Shown piece by piece: positions 51,407-60,087 of a stretch of 64,000 nucleotides of DNA. Source of the DNA: Nocardia vaccinii NBRC 15922 (lineage in GTDB: Bacteria > Actinomycetota > Actinomycetes > Mycobacteriales > Mycobacteriaceae). Within the stretch, counting starts at the first letter, position 1; each line of letters starts with the position of its first letter. Under the pieces are notes generated by a model that saw only the letters and a list, made by a program, of their open reading frames with translations, was not told the origin of the DNA and searched no databases. Position numbers and translations under genes: made by a program. The stretch lies in the NCBI RefSeq assembly GCF_001613305.1, contig NZ_BDCC01000049.1:38936-102935 (forward strand), in the 5' to 3' direction.

Positions 51407-54400
51407 ATGCATGAGAAGTACTTCCCTCTCGAAGAGGGGAAATGGTCGCTGGTACAGGTGTACAACCCGGATCAACCCCATTATGGAGTGGATCTGGCTG
51501 CTGCTTCGAGGACTCCGGTTTATTCGGTGTCCGATGGTGTGATGGCTCATGTGGGGATTCACGACGATGAACCGAGCGGGTACGGGTCGTGGTTGGTGGT
51601 GGATTCGCAGCGGCAGTGGGGTCTGGATTTCACCTATGGACATATGCCGCCGACGTCGTTCGTGAATCCGCGGACCGGGCGGACGTGGGAAGTCGGCGAT
51701 GCGGTGCGGGCCGGTGACAAGATCGCCGAGGTCGGTTCGGAGGGGGGCTCGACCGGTCCGCATCTGCATTTCGAGGTGTCCGGTCCTCCCGGACGGTTCG
51801 GTGGCCGGTGGCTGGATCCGATGAGCGCGTGGTTGGACACGGCGGTAAATCCGGTCCATGCGCATTTGCGGCCGTCGGCCGCACCGTTGGCGGCCGCGCA
51901 GCCTGGTGTCGGGTCGGCCGACGGAAGTCTCGTGGGTAAGCAGTTGGCCGATTACTCCGCTGGAGTTCCTTCCGCGGCGGCGTTGAAAGGCGCCGGGTTC
52001 GTCGGTGCGGTGCGGTATGTGTCGGATCCGCGTGAGGGGTGGATGAGGGGTAAGCCGTTGAGCCGGGCCGAGGCCGACGATCTGCGCAACAGCGGCATGG
52101 TGGTGGTGTCGAATTACCAGTTCGCCAAGGGTGGCAGTGATACTTCGGATTGGATCCGCGGCTACGAGGGCGGCCGCCAGGACGCTGTGCGTGCACAACA
52201 GCTGCACGAAGCGGCCGGCGGGCATCGTGAGGGTGTCATCTACGTGTCGGTGGACGCGAACCCGAATCAGTGGGAGTGGGACAACCAGGTCAAGCCGTAT
52301 TTGACGGCGTGGCAGGAAATTCTGGGCCGGGAACGATTGGGTGTGTACTGCAATGCCCGGGTGATCGATTGGTGCGACCGCGATGGGATCGGCACGTATT
52401 ACTGGCAGCACAACTGGTCCGGTGATACCTCGATCAATGGTGATCATCCCAAGGCGCATATCCACCAGTTCGAGATCGACAAGGCCAGCGCCGACGGTGT
52501 GGGTGTCGATCGCAGCGTCATCCTGAAACCGAACTTCGGACAGTGGGGCAGAGAGACCGCGCCCGCTGGTGAACAGCTCCCGCCGGCCCCCGCGGTGAAA
52601 TCGCCAGGGGGATATGCGGTCGCGGACGGGTTGGGGCTCGGGTGTGGGTACAACGCGGGTCACGGGCAGCGATTGCGGATCTACATCCATACCACCGAGA
52701 ACCAGGACTGGATCGGCACCGCCGAGGCGGTGGCGAACTACCAGGCCAATACCCAGGACAGCAGTTACCACGACATCATCGACGACACCCACATCCTCAA
52801 CGCCGTGCCGTACCAGCACACGGCGTGGAGCATTCTGTCCGACAACCCGGTCTCGATCAACATCGCGCTGGTCTGCACCTCGGGGACGGTCGGACAGTGG
52901 AGCGGGAACAACCCGAACGTCGAAGGCAAACCGAAGACTCGCGAGCAGTGGCTCGAACACGAGGCGATGTTGGACATGCTCGCCTGGGATCTGGCTCAGC
53001 ACTCCCGTCGGGAACGGATTCCGCTGGAGCGGGTCGATATCGAGGGCGTCGGTCAGAACAAGCCCGGGGTGTCGAGCCACAACAACTACTCGTACGGGTC
53101 CAGAAAACTCAAGGGTTATCAGGACGGGTCGCATTGGGATGTGCCCGACACTTTCCCGTACGACGTCGTGCTCGCGGCGGCGTGCGCCTACGCCGGACAA
53201 CCCATACAGCCGCCGAAACCTCCCGATATGGATGTCTATCCGCTGCGATGGGACGGGATCCGCGAATGCTGGGGACCGCTGGAGGGCCCGGACTGGTGTG
53301 TCAGCAACCGGTACGGCACCGAGTCGCAGGCGAGCAAGGATGGTTTGAAGCGCTGGCAGGAAGCACTGGGTATTCCGGGCACCGGTGTATACGACGATGC
53401 CACCAAGGACGCGGCAACTCGCATGCAGCAACTCAAACAATGGCGACCCCACCCGGATTACGGTTACGGACTGGTGTGGAAGGGGGAGTGGGACGCGGTC
53501 ATCCGCGAAGGCTGGCGGTTCCCCGCAGCGGCAACCCTGCCCACGCTCGCACCGATCCCGGCGTCGGCCGCTCCTATCGACCCGGGCCCCAAAACCCAGA
53601 GAAGCAAGAAGATCGCCGATGTGACGGGTCCCGGCCATACGGACCGCTTCGGTATCGGCGGCACTGATCTGGGCGTCATGTGCAGGACACCATCCGGGCG
53701 CATTCTGGCGGTCTTCGGCGACACATTCCTCAACCCGGGCGTCGGGGGACCGGACTGGCGGTCACCGGTCGGGTTGTTGAGCGACACCACCAGTCTCGAC
53801 CGAGGAATCGGATGGAACGAGGCGTGTGGAGACGATCCTCGATACGCTCGTCAGCTCCTGCCCTATTCCCACGAGACCGGGGAATACACCACCATCCTGC
53901 CTTCGGACGTGGTCACCATCGGCGACAAGATCTATCTGCATGTCATGGTGAACAAAGGTTTACACAACGTCATCCGCACCGAGCTGTGGCGCTCCGACGA
54001 CGACGGCAGACACTGGACCAACACCGGCGTGCGCTTCCCCGGGGACCTGCACCACAACCTGGCCCAACTGATCACCTGGGACTGCCACCCCAACGGCTGG
54101 GTCTACATAATGTCCACCAGCTTCACCCGCGACGCCCCGCTGATCCTGCGCCGCGTACCACACGATCAGATCGAGAACCCGGACGCCTACGAAGGCTGGG
54201 GCTGGGCCAATGGCAGCTGGAACTGGGGCAACCCACCTACTCCGATCCTCGAGGGTGTCACCTCCGGGGAGAAATTCGGAGAGATGTGCCTGCGCTACAT
54301 CCAGGGCCAATGGGTACTGGTGAACTTCGATGCCAGCTCCAGCGGCGGCTACGACATCGACGTGCGCGTGTTCGAGAACATCACCGACAATCTCTACGCC

Positions 54401-54703
54401 GCCCGCAAATCCTCGCCCATCCGCGGCACGGCCTGGGGTATGGAAGGTGACGACGCGGTCGCCCAACTCTACGGTCCCAGCATCGTTCCGGGATCGACGC
54501 TCGACGGCGGATTCCACATCTTCGTCAGCCAATGGAATACCGGCGTCGCCAACGGCTGGCCCTACCGGGCCATGCAATTCAAGATCCCCGTCGACCCCGT
54601 CGTACCACCGGTCCGTGCCGCCGCCGGAACCGAACCGATGGAACCGCGAGCAGAAAAAGTGGTTCAGCAGGTACTCGAACAATTCCGGGTACCAAGTGGT
54701 TAG
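51407..54703 (+). CDS. Giant multi-domain cell-wall hydrolase: M23 peptidase + GH25-like + amidase + PG-binding + DUF4185
   Basis: A 1098-residue protein; CAAGGAGG precedes the ATG. Residues 1-150: M23 LytM-type zinc peptidase (H25-x-x-x-D29, H119-x-H121 in PHLHFEV). About 178-390: Rv2525c-like/DUF1906 glycoside hydrolase (QLADYSAGVPSAAALKGAGF, IYVSVDANPNQWEWD). About 420-590: Amidase_2-type N-acetylmuramoyl-L-alanine amidase (IYIHTTENQDW, SYHDIIDD, FPYDVV). About 640-690: peptidoglycan-binding repeat. About 735-1065: DUF4185 propeller (GIGGTDLGVMCRTPSGRILA, VFGDTF). There is no signal peptide. Architecture is endolysin-like, but three different bond cleavers in one chain plus DUF4185 is exceptional. 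A terminator follows. Confidence 0.88.
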   Translation: MHEKYFPLEEGKWSLVQVYNPDQPHYGVDLAAASRTPVYSVSDGVMAHVGIHDDEPSGYGSWLVVDSQRQWGLDFTYGHMPPTSFVNPRTGRTWEVGDAVRAGDKIAEVGSEGGSTGPHLHFEVSGPPGRFGGRWLDPMSAWLDTAVNPVHAHLRPSAAPLAAAQPGVGSADGSLVGKQLADYSAGVPSAAALKGAGFVGAVRYVSDPREGWMRGKPLSRAEADDLRNSGMVVVSNYQFAKGGSDTSDWIRGYEGGRQDAVRAQQLHEAAGGHREGVIYVSVDANPNQWEWDNQVKPYLTAWQEILGRERLGVYCNARVIDWCDRDGIGTYYWQHNWSGDTSINGDHPKAHIHQFEIDKASADGVGVDRSVILKPNFGQWGRETAPAGEQLPPAPAVKSPGGYAVADGLGLGCGYNAGHGQRLRIYIHTTENQDWIGTAEAVANYQANTQDSSYHDIIDDTHILNAVPYQHTAWSILSDNPVSINIALVCTSGTVGQWSGNNPNVEGKPKTREQWLEHEAMLDMLAWDLAQHSRRERIPLERVDIEGVGQNKPGVSSHNNYSYGSRKLKGYQDGSHWDVPDTFPYDVVLAAACAYAGQPIQPPKPPDMDVYPLRWDGIRECWGPLEGPDWCVSNRYGTESQASKDGLKRWQEALGIPGTGVYDDATKDAATRMQQLKQWRPHPDYGYGLVWKGEWDAVIREGWRFPAAATLPTLAPIPASAAPIDPGPKTQRSKKIADVTGPGHTDRFGIGGTDLGVMCRTPSGRILAVFGDTFLNPGVGGPDWRSPVGLLSDTTSLDRGIGWNEACGDDPRYARQLLPYSHETGEYTTILPSDVVTIGDKIYLHVMVNKGLHNVIRTELWRSDDDGRHWTNTGVRFPGDLHHNLAQLITWDCHPNGWVYIMSTSFTRDAPLILRRVPHDQIENPDAYEGWGWANGSWNWGNPPTPILEGVTSGEKFGEMCLRYIQGQWVLVNFDASSSGGYDIDVRVFENITDNLYAARKSSPIRGTAWGMEGDDAVAQLYGPSIVPGSTLDGGFHIFVSQWNTGVANGWPYRAMQFKIPVDPVVPPVRAAAGTEPMEPRAEKVVQQVLEQFRVPSG

Positions 54704-54729
54704 CCATGCCGAACTGCAAGACAGCCGAT

Positions 54730-54775
54730 GACCGACAGCGCCCGCGACCGGCTCCAGGTGGCGGCGCTGTCGGTC
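54730..54775. terminator. Terminator after the large hydrolase
   Basis: A 13-bp perfect stem (GACCGACAGCGCC at 54730-54742 with 54763-54775) and a 20-base loop lie 27 bases past the stop codon. Confidence 0.75.
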
Positions 54776-54820
54776 ACGGGCGAAATCGGACCGCTACTTC
54801 ACCAGCGAAGGGGATAGCAG

Positions 54821-56647
54821 GTGGACACCGAAACGAAGATCGATGAGACATTGGCCCACCGCCTCTCCGAGGCCCTCTGGGTGGTATGGCGCCAGGAGAC
54901 GAGAACCGGTCGACGTACCGATGGTAGTGATCGACGGCGTTTAGGTGTCGCCCGTTGGATAACAGATGACGACCATCTCGCCAAAGCGATCGCGGCCGAA
55001 CTCGACGGTCTGTTCGAGCGTGACGGCCAGCTGGTCGAACTCATGGAATCCGCAAAGGGCCCCGAGGGGCGGAAGCGGCTCGAGCATCATATCGAAGAAA
55101 GATTACGGCAGGAGGACAAGCGCCATTTACGTCAATCACTGTTGGAGCTTATATCGTATTGCGGCGAATACCAGAAGAGCGGAACCATCCTGGAGAAGAG
55201 GACCCGTGAACCGACGAAGCGGATCGGCAGGCTGGAACTATGGCTGTATCGCCGGAGCCGCCGACCCAAGGCGTGGCTCGAGCGGCAGATCCCGCTCATC
55301 CTGATGCATGCTCTCATCGCGGTACCGATCGTTGTCGCCCTGGTGGCCGTGCCAGGTGGTGCGGCAGGAACCGGACATTCCACCGGCAACAGTGGCGCCG
55401 ATATTGCTACCGCGCTCATGAAGATATTTGCGATAGGAGTTCTGTCCTTCCTTCCGCCATGGCTGTACATTCGTTTCCTGCGGCAGCGTGCGACATCTCT
55501 GTGGAACGAGTACGTGATCTATCTTCATCGTCTCGGAATGGACGAACCTCAAAATCTTCCGAGGCCGCCCAGATCATCTGAATTCTGGGATCCATGGCTC
55601 TACAGCGGCGGATATCTCCAGGACGAGAAGAGCAATCTGTACCGTCAGAAATTCGATGCGTTCTATGGCTCCTCTGCGGCATCGTCGGCCACGGATACAG
55701 GCTCGCCGGTGAAGGTGGAGTCATTGTTTCCCATATTCCTGACGACAGCCGTCCTGGCCGTCTGTTGGACGGCTGTCATGTGGAATTTAGATTTCGTCGT
55801 CAACCTCGAAACAAGAAATTTCTGGTCGTTTTTGAAATTCGGCTTCCTCGGTGCGTATTTCTTTACGTCGCAAAGTCTCATCCGGCGATATTTCCAGGCT
55901 GACCTGCGTCCGAGCGCCTACGCCTCGTTGTTGCTCCGAATCATCATCGTCTTTCTGATCTTGGCAGTGGTATACCCGCTGACCGGAACCATTTCGCGAT
56001 ACGTCCTGGCAGCTACTGCGTTCGTAATCGGATGGTTTCCCATAGCTGGGGAATATGCGATACGGCGAGCCACGATGAGAAGCCTGGGTAAGACCACTCC
56101 GACTGCTACCCGAGATTATTCTCTGAATCGAATAGACGGTCTCAATGTATGGTATGCCTATCGGCTCGTCGAAGAAGGTATCGAAGACATGCAGAGTCTC
56201 GTCACGGCCAACCTCGTCGACTTGATACTCCATACCAGAGTTCCGGTGGGCAGGTTGGTGGATTGGATCGACCAAGCGCAACTGTATCTCCATTTACCTC
56301 CTGAAAACAAAAAGGGGGTCGGTGGTGACTCCGGGGACGTCGGCCCGGAGTTGTCGCGACGAAAGCTGCGCGAATACGGCATTCGCACGGCCACGGACGT
56401 GCTGAACACGTTCGGCAGTCACAGGGATGGCGAAGAATATCCGGCTGTTCCGAAACCGGCCGAACTCGACAGCAAGAAGCTCGGAATTCTCGTCCATGTA
56501 CTGGAGGAGAGTTCTGATTTGAGCCCGATCGAAAAGTGGCAGCGCGGCAGCGCGGACTTCCGCAGAGAACACGGCGAGGATCCGCCACCGCGGAAACTGA
56601 CACCCCAGCTGGGGCAAGTCTATTCCACCGGCCACTCACCGAAATAG
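54821..56647 (+). CDS. Unknown polytopic membrane protein of the lytic island
   Basis: A 608-residue protein from GTG 54821 behind AAGGGG. Residues 1-165 are cytoplasmic, charged and helical (coiled-coil-like RLEHHIEERLRQEDKRHLRQ). About six to seven membrane segments follow between residues 170 and 430 (for example LMHALIAVPIVVALVAVPGG, IFAIGVLSFLPPWLYIRFL, LFPIFLTTAVLAVCWTAVMW, LLLRIIIVFLILAVVYPLTG). The last ~170 residues are cytoplasmic, with a short helical segment (EEGIEDMQSLVTANLVDLIL) of the kind seen in helix-hairpin-helix modules. Base composition is visibly more AT-rich than the flanking genome. I recognise no family; its place between two wall hydrolases suggests a role in release, immunity or sensing. 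Confidence 0.75.
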   Translation: MDTETKIDETLAHRLSEALWVVWRQETRTGRRTDGSDRRRLGVARWITDDDHLAKAIAAELDGLFERDGQLVELMESAKGPEGRKRLEHHIEERLRQEDKRHLRQSLLELISYCGEYQKSGTILEKRTREPTKRIGRLELWLYRRSRRPKAWLERQIPLILMHALIAVPIVVALVAVPGGAAGTGHSTGNSGADIATALMKIFAIGVLSFLPPWLYIRFLRQRATSLWNEYVIYLHRLGMDEPQNLPRPPRSSEFWDPWLYSGGYLQDEKSNLYRQKFDAFYGSSAASSATDTGSPVKVESLFPIFLTTAVLAVCWTAVMWNLDFVVNLETRNFWSFLKFGFLGAYFFTSQSLIRRYFQADLRPSAYASLLLRIIIVFLILAVVYPLTGTISRYVLAATAFVIGWFPIAGEYAIRRATMRSLGKTTPTATRDYSLNRIDGLNVWYAYRLVEEGIEDMQSLVTANLVDLILHTRVPVGRLVDWIDQAQLYLHLPPENKKGVGGDSGDVGPELSRRKLREYGIRTATDVLNTFGSHRDGEEYPAVPKPAELDSKKLGILVHVLEESSDLSPIEKWQRGSADFRREHGEDPPPRKLTPQLGQVYSTGHSPK

Positions 56648-56687
56648 TCGGCAAGTGCGAGAAGAATCACCGAAAGTGAGGTGCGGC

Positions 56688-57971
56688 ATGAGCAAGGACG
56701 ACTACGCGCGCGCTATCATCGAGGAAGGTCGGCGTATGGGTATCGCGCCGCGGGGCATTGTTATCGCCCTGGCAACTGCCCTGGTCGAATCCGATTTGGT
56801 GATGTACGCGAATTCGAATGACCCGGAATCTCTCAACTACCCGCACGAGAAGCTCAGCTACGATGCGAATAGTTGTGGTCTGTTCCAGCAGCGTGATCCG
56901 TGGTGGGGCACGGCCGCGGACAGGATGGATCCGGCACGAAGCGCGCGGATGTTCTACAACGAGTTGCAGAAGCTGGACTACAACGACACCTCGTGCTCTC
57001 CCGGCTGGTACGCCCAGGAGGTGCAGAAATCTGCATATCCGGGTAGATACGACCAGCGGATGAGCGAAGCGCAAGAACTCTACGACCGCTTGGCGGGAAC
57101 GCCTACTGCACGAGAAGTACCCGCAGGCAAGCCGGAATATACGGAGATCGACCGTATGGGAAATTCGCGGGATATGCGAAGCCGCCCGCTGACCAACTTC
57201 CTCTTGCATACCGAGGAGGGCGATTCATCTGCTGAAGGCCTGGCCGGATACCTGAATAATACGAATAACGGCGTATCGTACCACTACACGCTACGAGATG
57301 GAATTCTGGTAGATGTAGTCGACACCGATTACGCATCGTGGTCGGCGTTGAACGCTAATGCCTTCACCCTCAATCTGTGTTTCGCCGGCTCACATGCTGC
57401 GTGGTCTCGTGACGAATGGATGCAGCGCGAACGCGACATCGAAATCGCGTCATATATCGCCGTTCAGGACTGCCATAAGTACGGCATTCCACTTCAGGTA
57501 ATCAAGCCGCCCTATGTCCAGGCGTCGGGAATCACGGATCATCGCTACGTCACCCAGTGTCTCGGCATCGGGACCCATACCGATGTGGGTGACGGATTTC
57601 CATGGGATGTGTTCGAAAACTATGTGAACAAATGGTCGGGTGTCTCGGCGCCCGTGGTCACTGGAGGTGAAGATATGGCGTGGGGCGAAATCATTCACAA
57701 TTTCAATGGTCAGCCGGTCAGCCGGGAGGACATGATCAAATACATGGACGCACGCCTGGAACGGGTGGAGCGGATGGTTGTCGCCCTGCTCGACCAGGTG
57801 GCGGGCGCCGGGGCCGGAACCGCCGTGGCGCAGGGGCGGCCGGCCAAGTTCGAGGGATTTTCCGAAGGAGGTAACCGGTCACTGTACGACCTGGCCTCGG
57901 CACTCGGTGCCGAGCGCGGCATCGCGGGATGCAAAGACGTGAAGTCGAGCACCTTGGTCGACGCGCACTGA
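56688..57971 (+). CDS. Bifunctional lysin: lysozyme-like transglycosylase + N-acetylmuramoyl-L-alanine amidase
   Basis: 427 residues from the ATG at 56688, behind GTGAGG. Residues 1-135 match the lysozyme-like domain of actinophage tape-measure and endolysin proteins (IVIALATALVESDLVMYANS, SCGLFQQRDPWWGTA, with the catalytic Glu in A-L-V-E-S). About 155-320 form an amidase domain (LTNFLLHTEEG, GVSYHYTLRDGILVDVVDT, ITDHRYV). A C-terminal helical region with a short coiled coil (DARLERVERMVVALL) follows. It has no signal peptide. It lies 40 bases after the membrane-protein gene, likely in one operon. Confidence 0.87.
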   Translation: MSKDDYARAIIEEGRRMGIAPRGIVIALATALVESDLVMYANSNDPESLNYPHEKLSYDANSCGLFQQRDPWWGTAADRMDPARSARMFYNELQKLDYNDTSCSPGWYAQEVQKSAYPGRYDQRMSEAQELYDRLAGTPTAREVPAGKPEYTEIDRMGNSRDMRSRPLTNFLLHTEEGDSSAEGLAGYLNNTNNGVSYHYTLRDGILVDVVDTDYASWSALNANAFTLNLCFAGSHAAWSRDEWMQRERDIEIASYIAVQDCHKYGIPLQVIKPPYVQASGITDHRYVTQCLGIGTHTDVGDGFPWDVFENYVNKWSGVSAPVVTGGEDMAWGEIIHNFNGQPVSREDMIKYMDARLERVERMVVALLDQVAGAGAGTAVAQGRPAKFEGFSEGGNRSLYDLASALGAERGIAGCKDVKSSTLVDAH

Positions 57972-57980
57972 TTTTCGAAA

Positions 57981-58014
57981 GGTGCCGGCAATGGTCGAGA
58001 CTGTTGCCGGCACC
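57981..58014. terminator. Terminator after the lysin gene
   Basis: An 11-bp perfect stem (GGTGCCGGCAA / TTGCCGGCACC) with a 12-base loop begins nine bases after the stop codon. Confidence 0.8.
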
Positions 58015-58483
58015 AAGTCACGTCGTGGTCGGTCGGCGAAAGCCTCCGCTGCACAACCTGATTCCTCCTTCGGGACAGTGGATGGCCGGCTTCGATCACC
58101 TGTTTCGATCGTGCGAATTACAGTGAGCGCGGGAACCGTTGCGGGCCTGACTGTTTCGAGTGTGGCCAATGGTGTGATCGGGGCTGGGCGACGGCGGAGG
58201 AGGGGTGCGGTCGATATGCCTGTGTCCGAGGTCAGCCGGGCAGTGCACGAAAATCGTTGCCGCCAACGCTGAATCTCGGCCGCCGCGGCTTTGGTGCGAC
58301 GCATCTGATTCGCAGGCGGCGCACCCGCCGGCATCGCAGCTCCGAAACCGTACGAAAACGAACCATGGAACGGTTGTCGAAATACCTTCGCTGGAGAGTT
58401 ACTGAATATGGCTGACCCGTGACAAGATCGAGAGCCGTTGTCGCGCAACCATTTCAGTCCTCGCGAGCGTTAGGAAGAATACG
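58015..58483. other. Intergenic stretch before the IPT/TIG protein
   Basis: No gene supported. Frames on both strands are short, arginine-rich and lack binding sites. Moderately AT-rich segments near 58360-58410 could hold the promoter of the next gene. Confidence 0.4.
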
Positions 58484-59137
58484 ATGGCACCTCTAATTGT
58501 GTCACTTACCCCCTCGTCCGGCCCCGAGGCGGGGTTCAACTCCGTGGTGATTGCCGGCTCCGGGTTCGGTGATGCCGGCCCACTGACGGTGGTTTTCGGC
58601 ACGACGGCAACGACATTCACCATCGACTCCGACACTCGGATCTCGGCCATCGCCCCGCCGGGGACCGGCACGGTGGACGTCACGGTCACCGCACTGCTGG
58701 ACGGCACGAGCAACGCGATGCCCTACACCTACAACGCTCCTGCCGAGGGTCTCATCTATGTCAGCGACGGCATAGACACGGTGTATTCGATACCGGCCGC
58801 CGGCGGCACGGCGACCCCGGTGGTGTCCGGCCTGAGTCGACCCATGGGAATTGCCCGCGTAGAAAGCACCCTCTACGTGGCGGAATTCGCAGCCAACCGG
58901 GTGGTGTCGGTGCCGACAACCGGCGGCGCGGTGACCCCCGTGGTCCCACCGGACGGTGGCCAGGGGGAGCGTTTCGCTGCGAGCGGCCTGTCCGGCCCTA
59001 CCGACGTCAAGGTTTCGGGTAGAAGGCTGTACATCACCGACAGCGGAAATTTGCGGGTGGTATCCGCGCCGATCGGTGGAGGGAACCCCACCTTGGTCGC
59101 CGGTGGTCTTACTGGCGCATCCGGCATCGCAATCTGA
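58484..59137 (+). CDS. IPT/TIG domain + short beta-propeller protein, probably truncated
   Basis: A 217-residue protein starting at ATG 58484 behind TAGGAAG. Residues 4-84 form one IPT/TIG immunoglobulin-like domain (VSLTPSSGPEAGFNSVVIAG, ending NAMPYTYN). The rest are NHL-like propeller strands repeated about every 40 residues (LIYVSDGIDTVYSIPAAGG, LYVAEFAANRVVSVPTTGG, LYITDSGNLRVVSAPIGGG). The frame stops mid-repeat (GLTGASGIAI), so the propeller is incomplete, with 3 of the usual 6 blades. There is no signal peptide although the fold is of surface type. Confidence 0.8.
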   Translation: MAPLIVSLTPSSGPEAGFNSVVIAGSGFGDAGPLTVVFGTTATTFTIDSDTRISAIAPPGTGTVDVTVTALLDGTSNAMPYTYNAPAEGLIYVSDGIDTVYSIPAAGGTATPVVSGLSRPMGIARVESTLYVAEFAANRVVSVPTTGGAVTPVVPPDGGQGERFAASGLSGPTDVKVSGRRLYITDSGNLRVVSAPIGGGNPTLVAGGLTGASGIAI

Positions 59138-59795
59138 GCTGATCATCAGGACCGCAGCGGAGTCCGCATCCGGAGCGCAAGGGGTCCCCGTGGGCCGGTA
59201 AGCGCCACGCTGCCCCGGATGCGGCAGTCCAGCCGGCGGTCTCACATCTGCCCTGATGCAGCAACGCGCGTACCGTCCTCACGGCCGCGCTAGCAGTCGA
59301 CAGCCGGCCACCGTGCTCGGGATTTCGATCATCGAGTGCTGGTGGGAAGCGCTTGACGACAGCGTGGTCGCAATGGTGGGTAGGTCCGCCAACACCGATG
59401 TGGTGGCTCGCGATCCGGTTCCCGCATTCGGCATTTATCAGTCGTCCGGCGTGAATGGTCAGTCGCCGGAAGTGGATTCGGGCAGGAATCGACGATTGAC
59501 TGGTGGTGGGAGGGCTGCGCGGCGGTGGGCGATCGTGCTGGATTGCGCCGGGAAGGGATTGTGGCAAGGCAGTTTTCGTCGACGCAACAGGTACCCGGTC
59601 CGCAAGTGATGGAAGCCGGCAGCGGCGTTGGCCACGTTCCGTTCGTGCGATTCGCTCCGAGTCGTGTGCCGTTCGCCGTGGTGTACCGGAGTCCTCGATG
59701 CCGGGGACGGAAGGCTCTGTGACAGCCGCGCCGAGCACGGAAGCGTAGCGGGTACGGGCCGTGACTGGGCGGTCCGGGCATCGAAGGAGAAACCG
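59138..59795. other. Stretch without a supported gene
   Basis: Open frames on both strands lack binding sites and recognisable motifs. The missing blades of the preceding propeller do not appear in another frame. Only the last 15 bases (GAAGGAGA before 59796) are clearly functional. Confidence 0.45.
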
Positions 59796-60071
59796 GTGAG
59801 CAGTACTTTTTCGCAGCCGCCGTATCACAACCGGCCCGGGGAAAGCATCGCAGACATTCTCAGCGTGCCCATCGTACTGTTGTTTCTCGTCGGTGGCGCT
59901 GGTGCGGGCCTGGCGCTGATCAGTGCGGCAGAGCACGCTTACGGTTGGGCCGCGCTGGCCGGCGGTGTCGGTGCTGTGTGCTTCTTCGCGGCGATCACTC
60001 TGATCGTGCTCGAACACCAAAAGCTCAGCCGTCGCGAACACCGGGTCCGGCCGCCATGGAACAGCCGGTGA
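59796..60071 (+). CDS. Small two-helix membrane protein
   Basis: 91 residues from a GTG at 59796 behind GAAGGAGA. Two membrane helices (ILSVPIVLLFLVGGAGAGLA and AALAGGVGAVCFFAAITLIV) are joined by a short loop, with a basic cytoplasmic tail (KLSRREHRVRPPW). It lies 16 bases before the potassium channel gene and is likely cotranscribed with it. It could be an accessory subunit; the family is not recognised. Confidence 0.7.
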   Translation: MSSTFSQPPYHNRPGESIADILSVPIVLLFLVGGAGAGLALISAAEHAYGWAALAGGVGAVCFFAAITLIVLEHQKLSRREHRVRPPWNSR

Positions 60072-60087
60072 GACGCGGCACACTCAT

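Noticed and set aside
49296..58014. Complete prophage
   Set aside because: There are lysin-like enzymes, but no integrase, capsid, terminase, portal or tail genes and no attachment repeats in the window.
58015..58450. Minus-strand 189-codon frame beside the IPT/TIG gene
   Set aside because: It overlaps the 3' end of the lysin gene and its terminator, and its composition is not protein-like.
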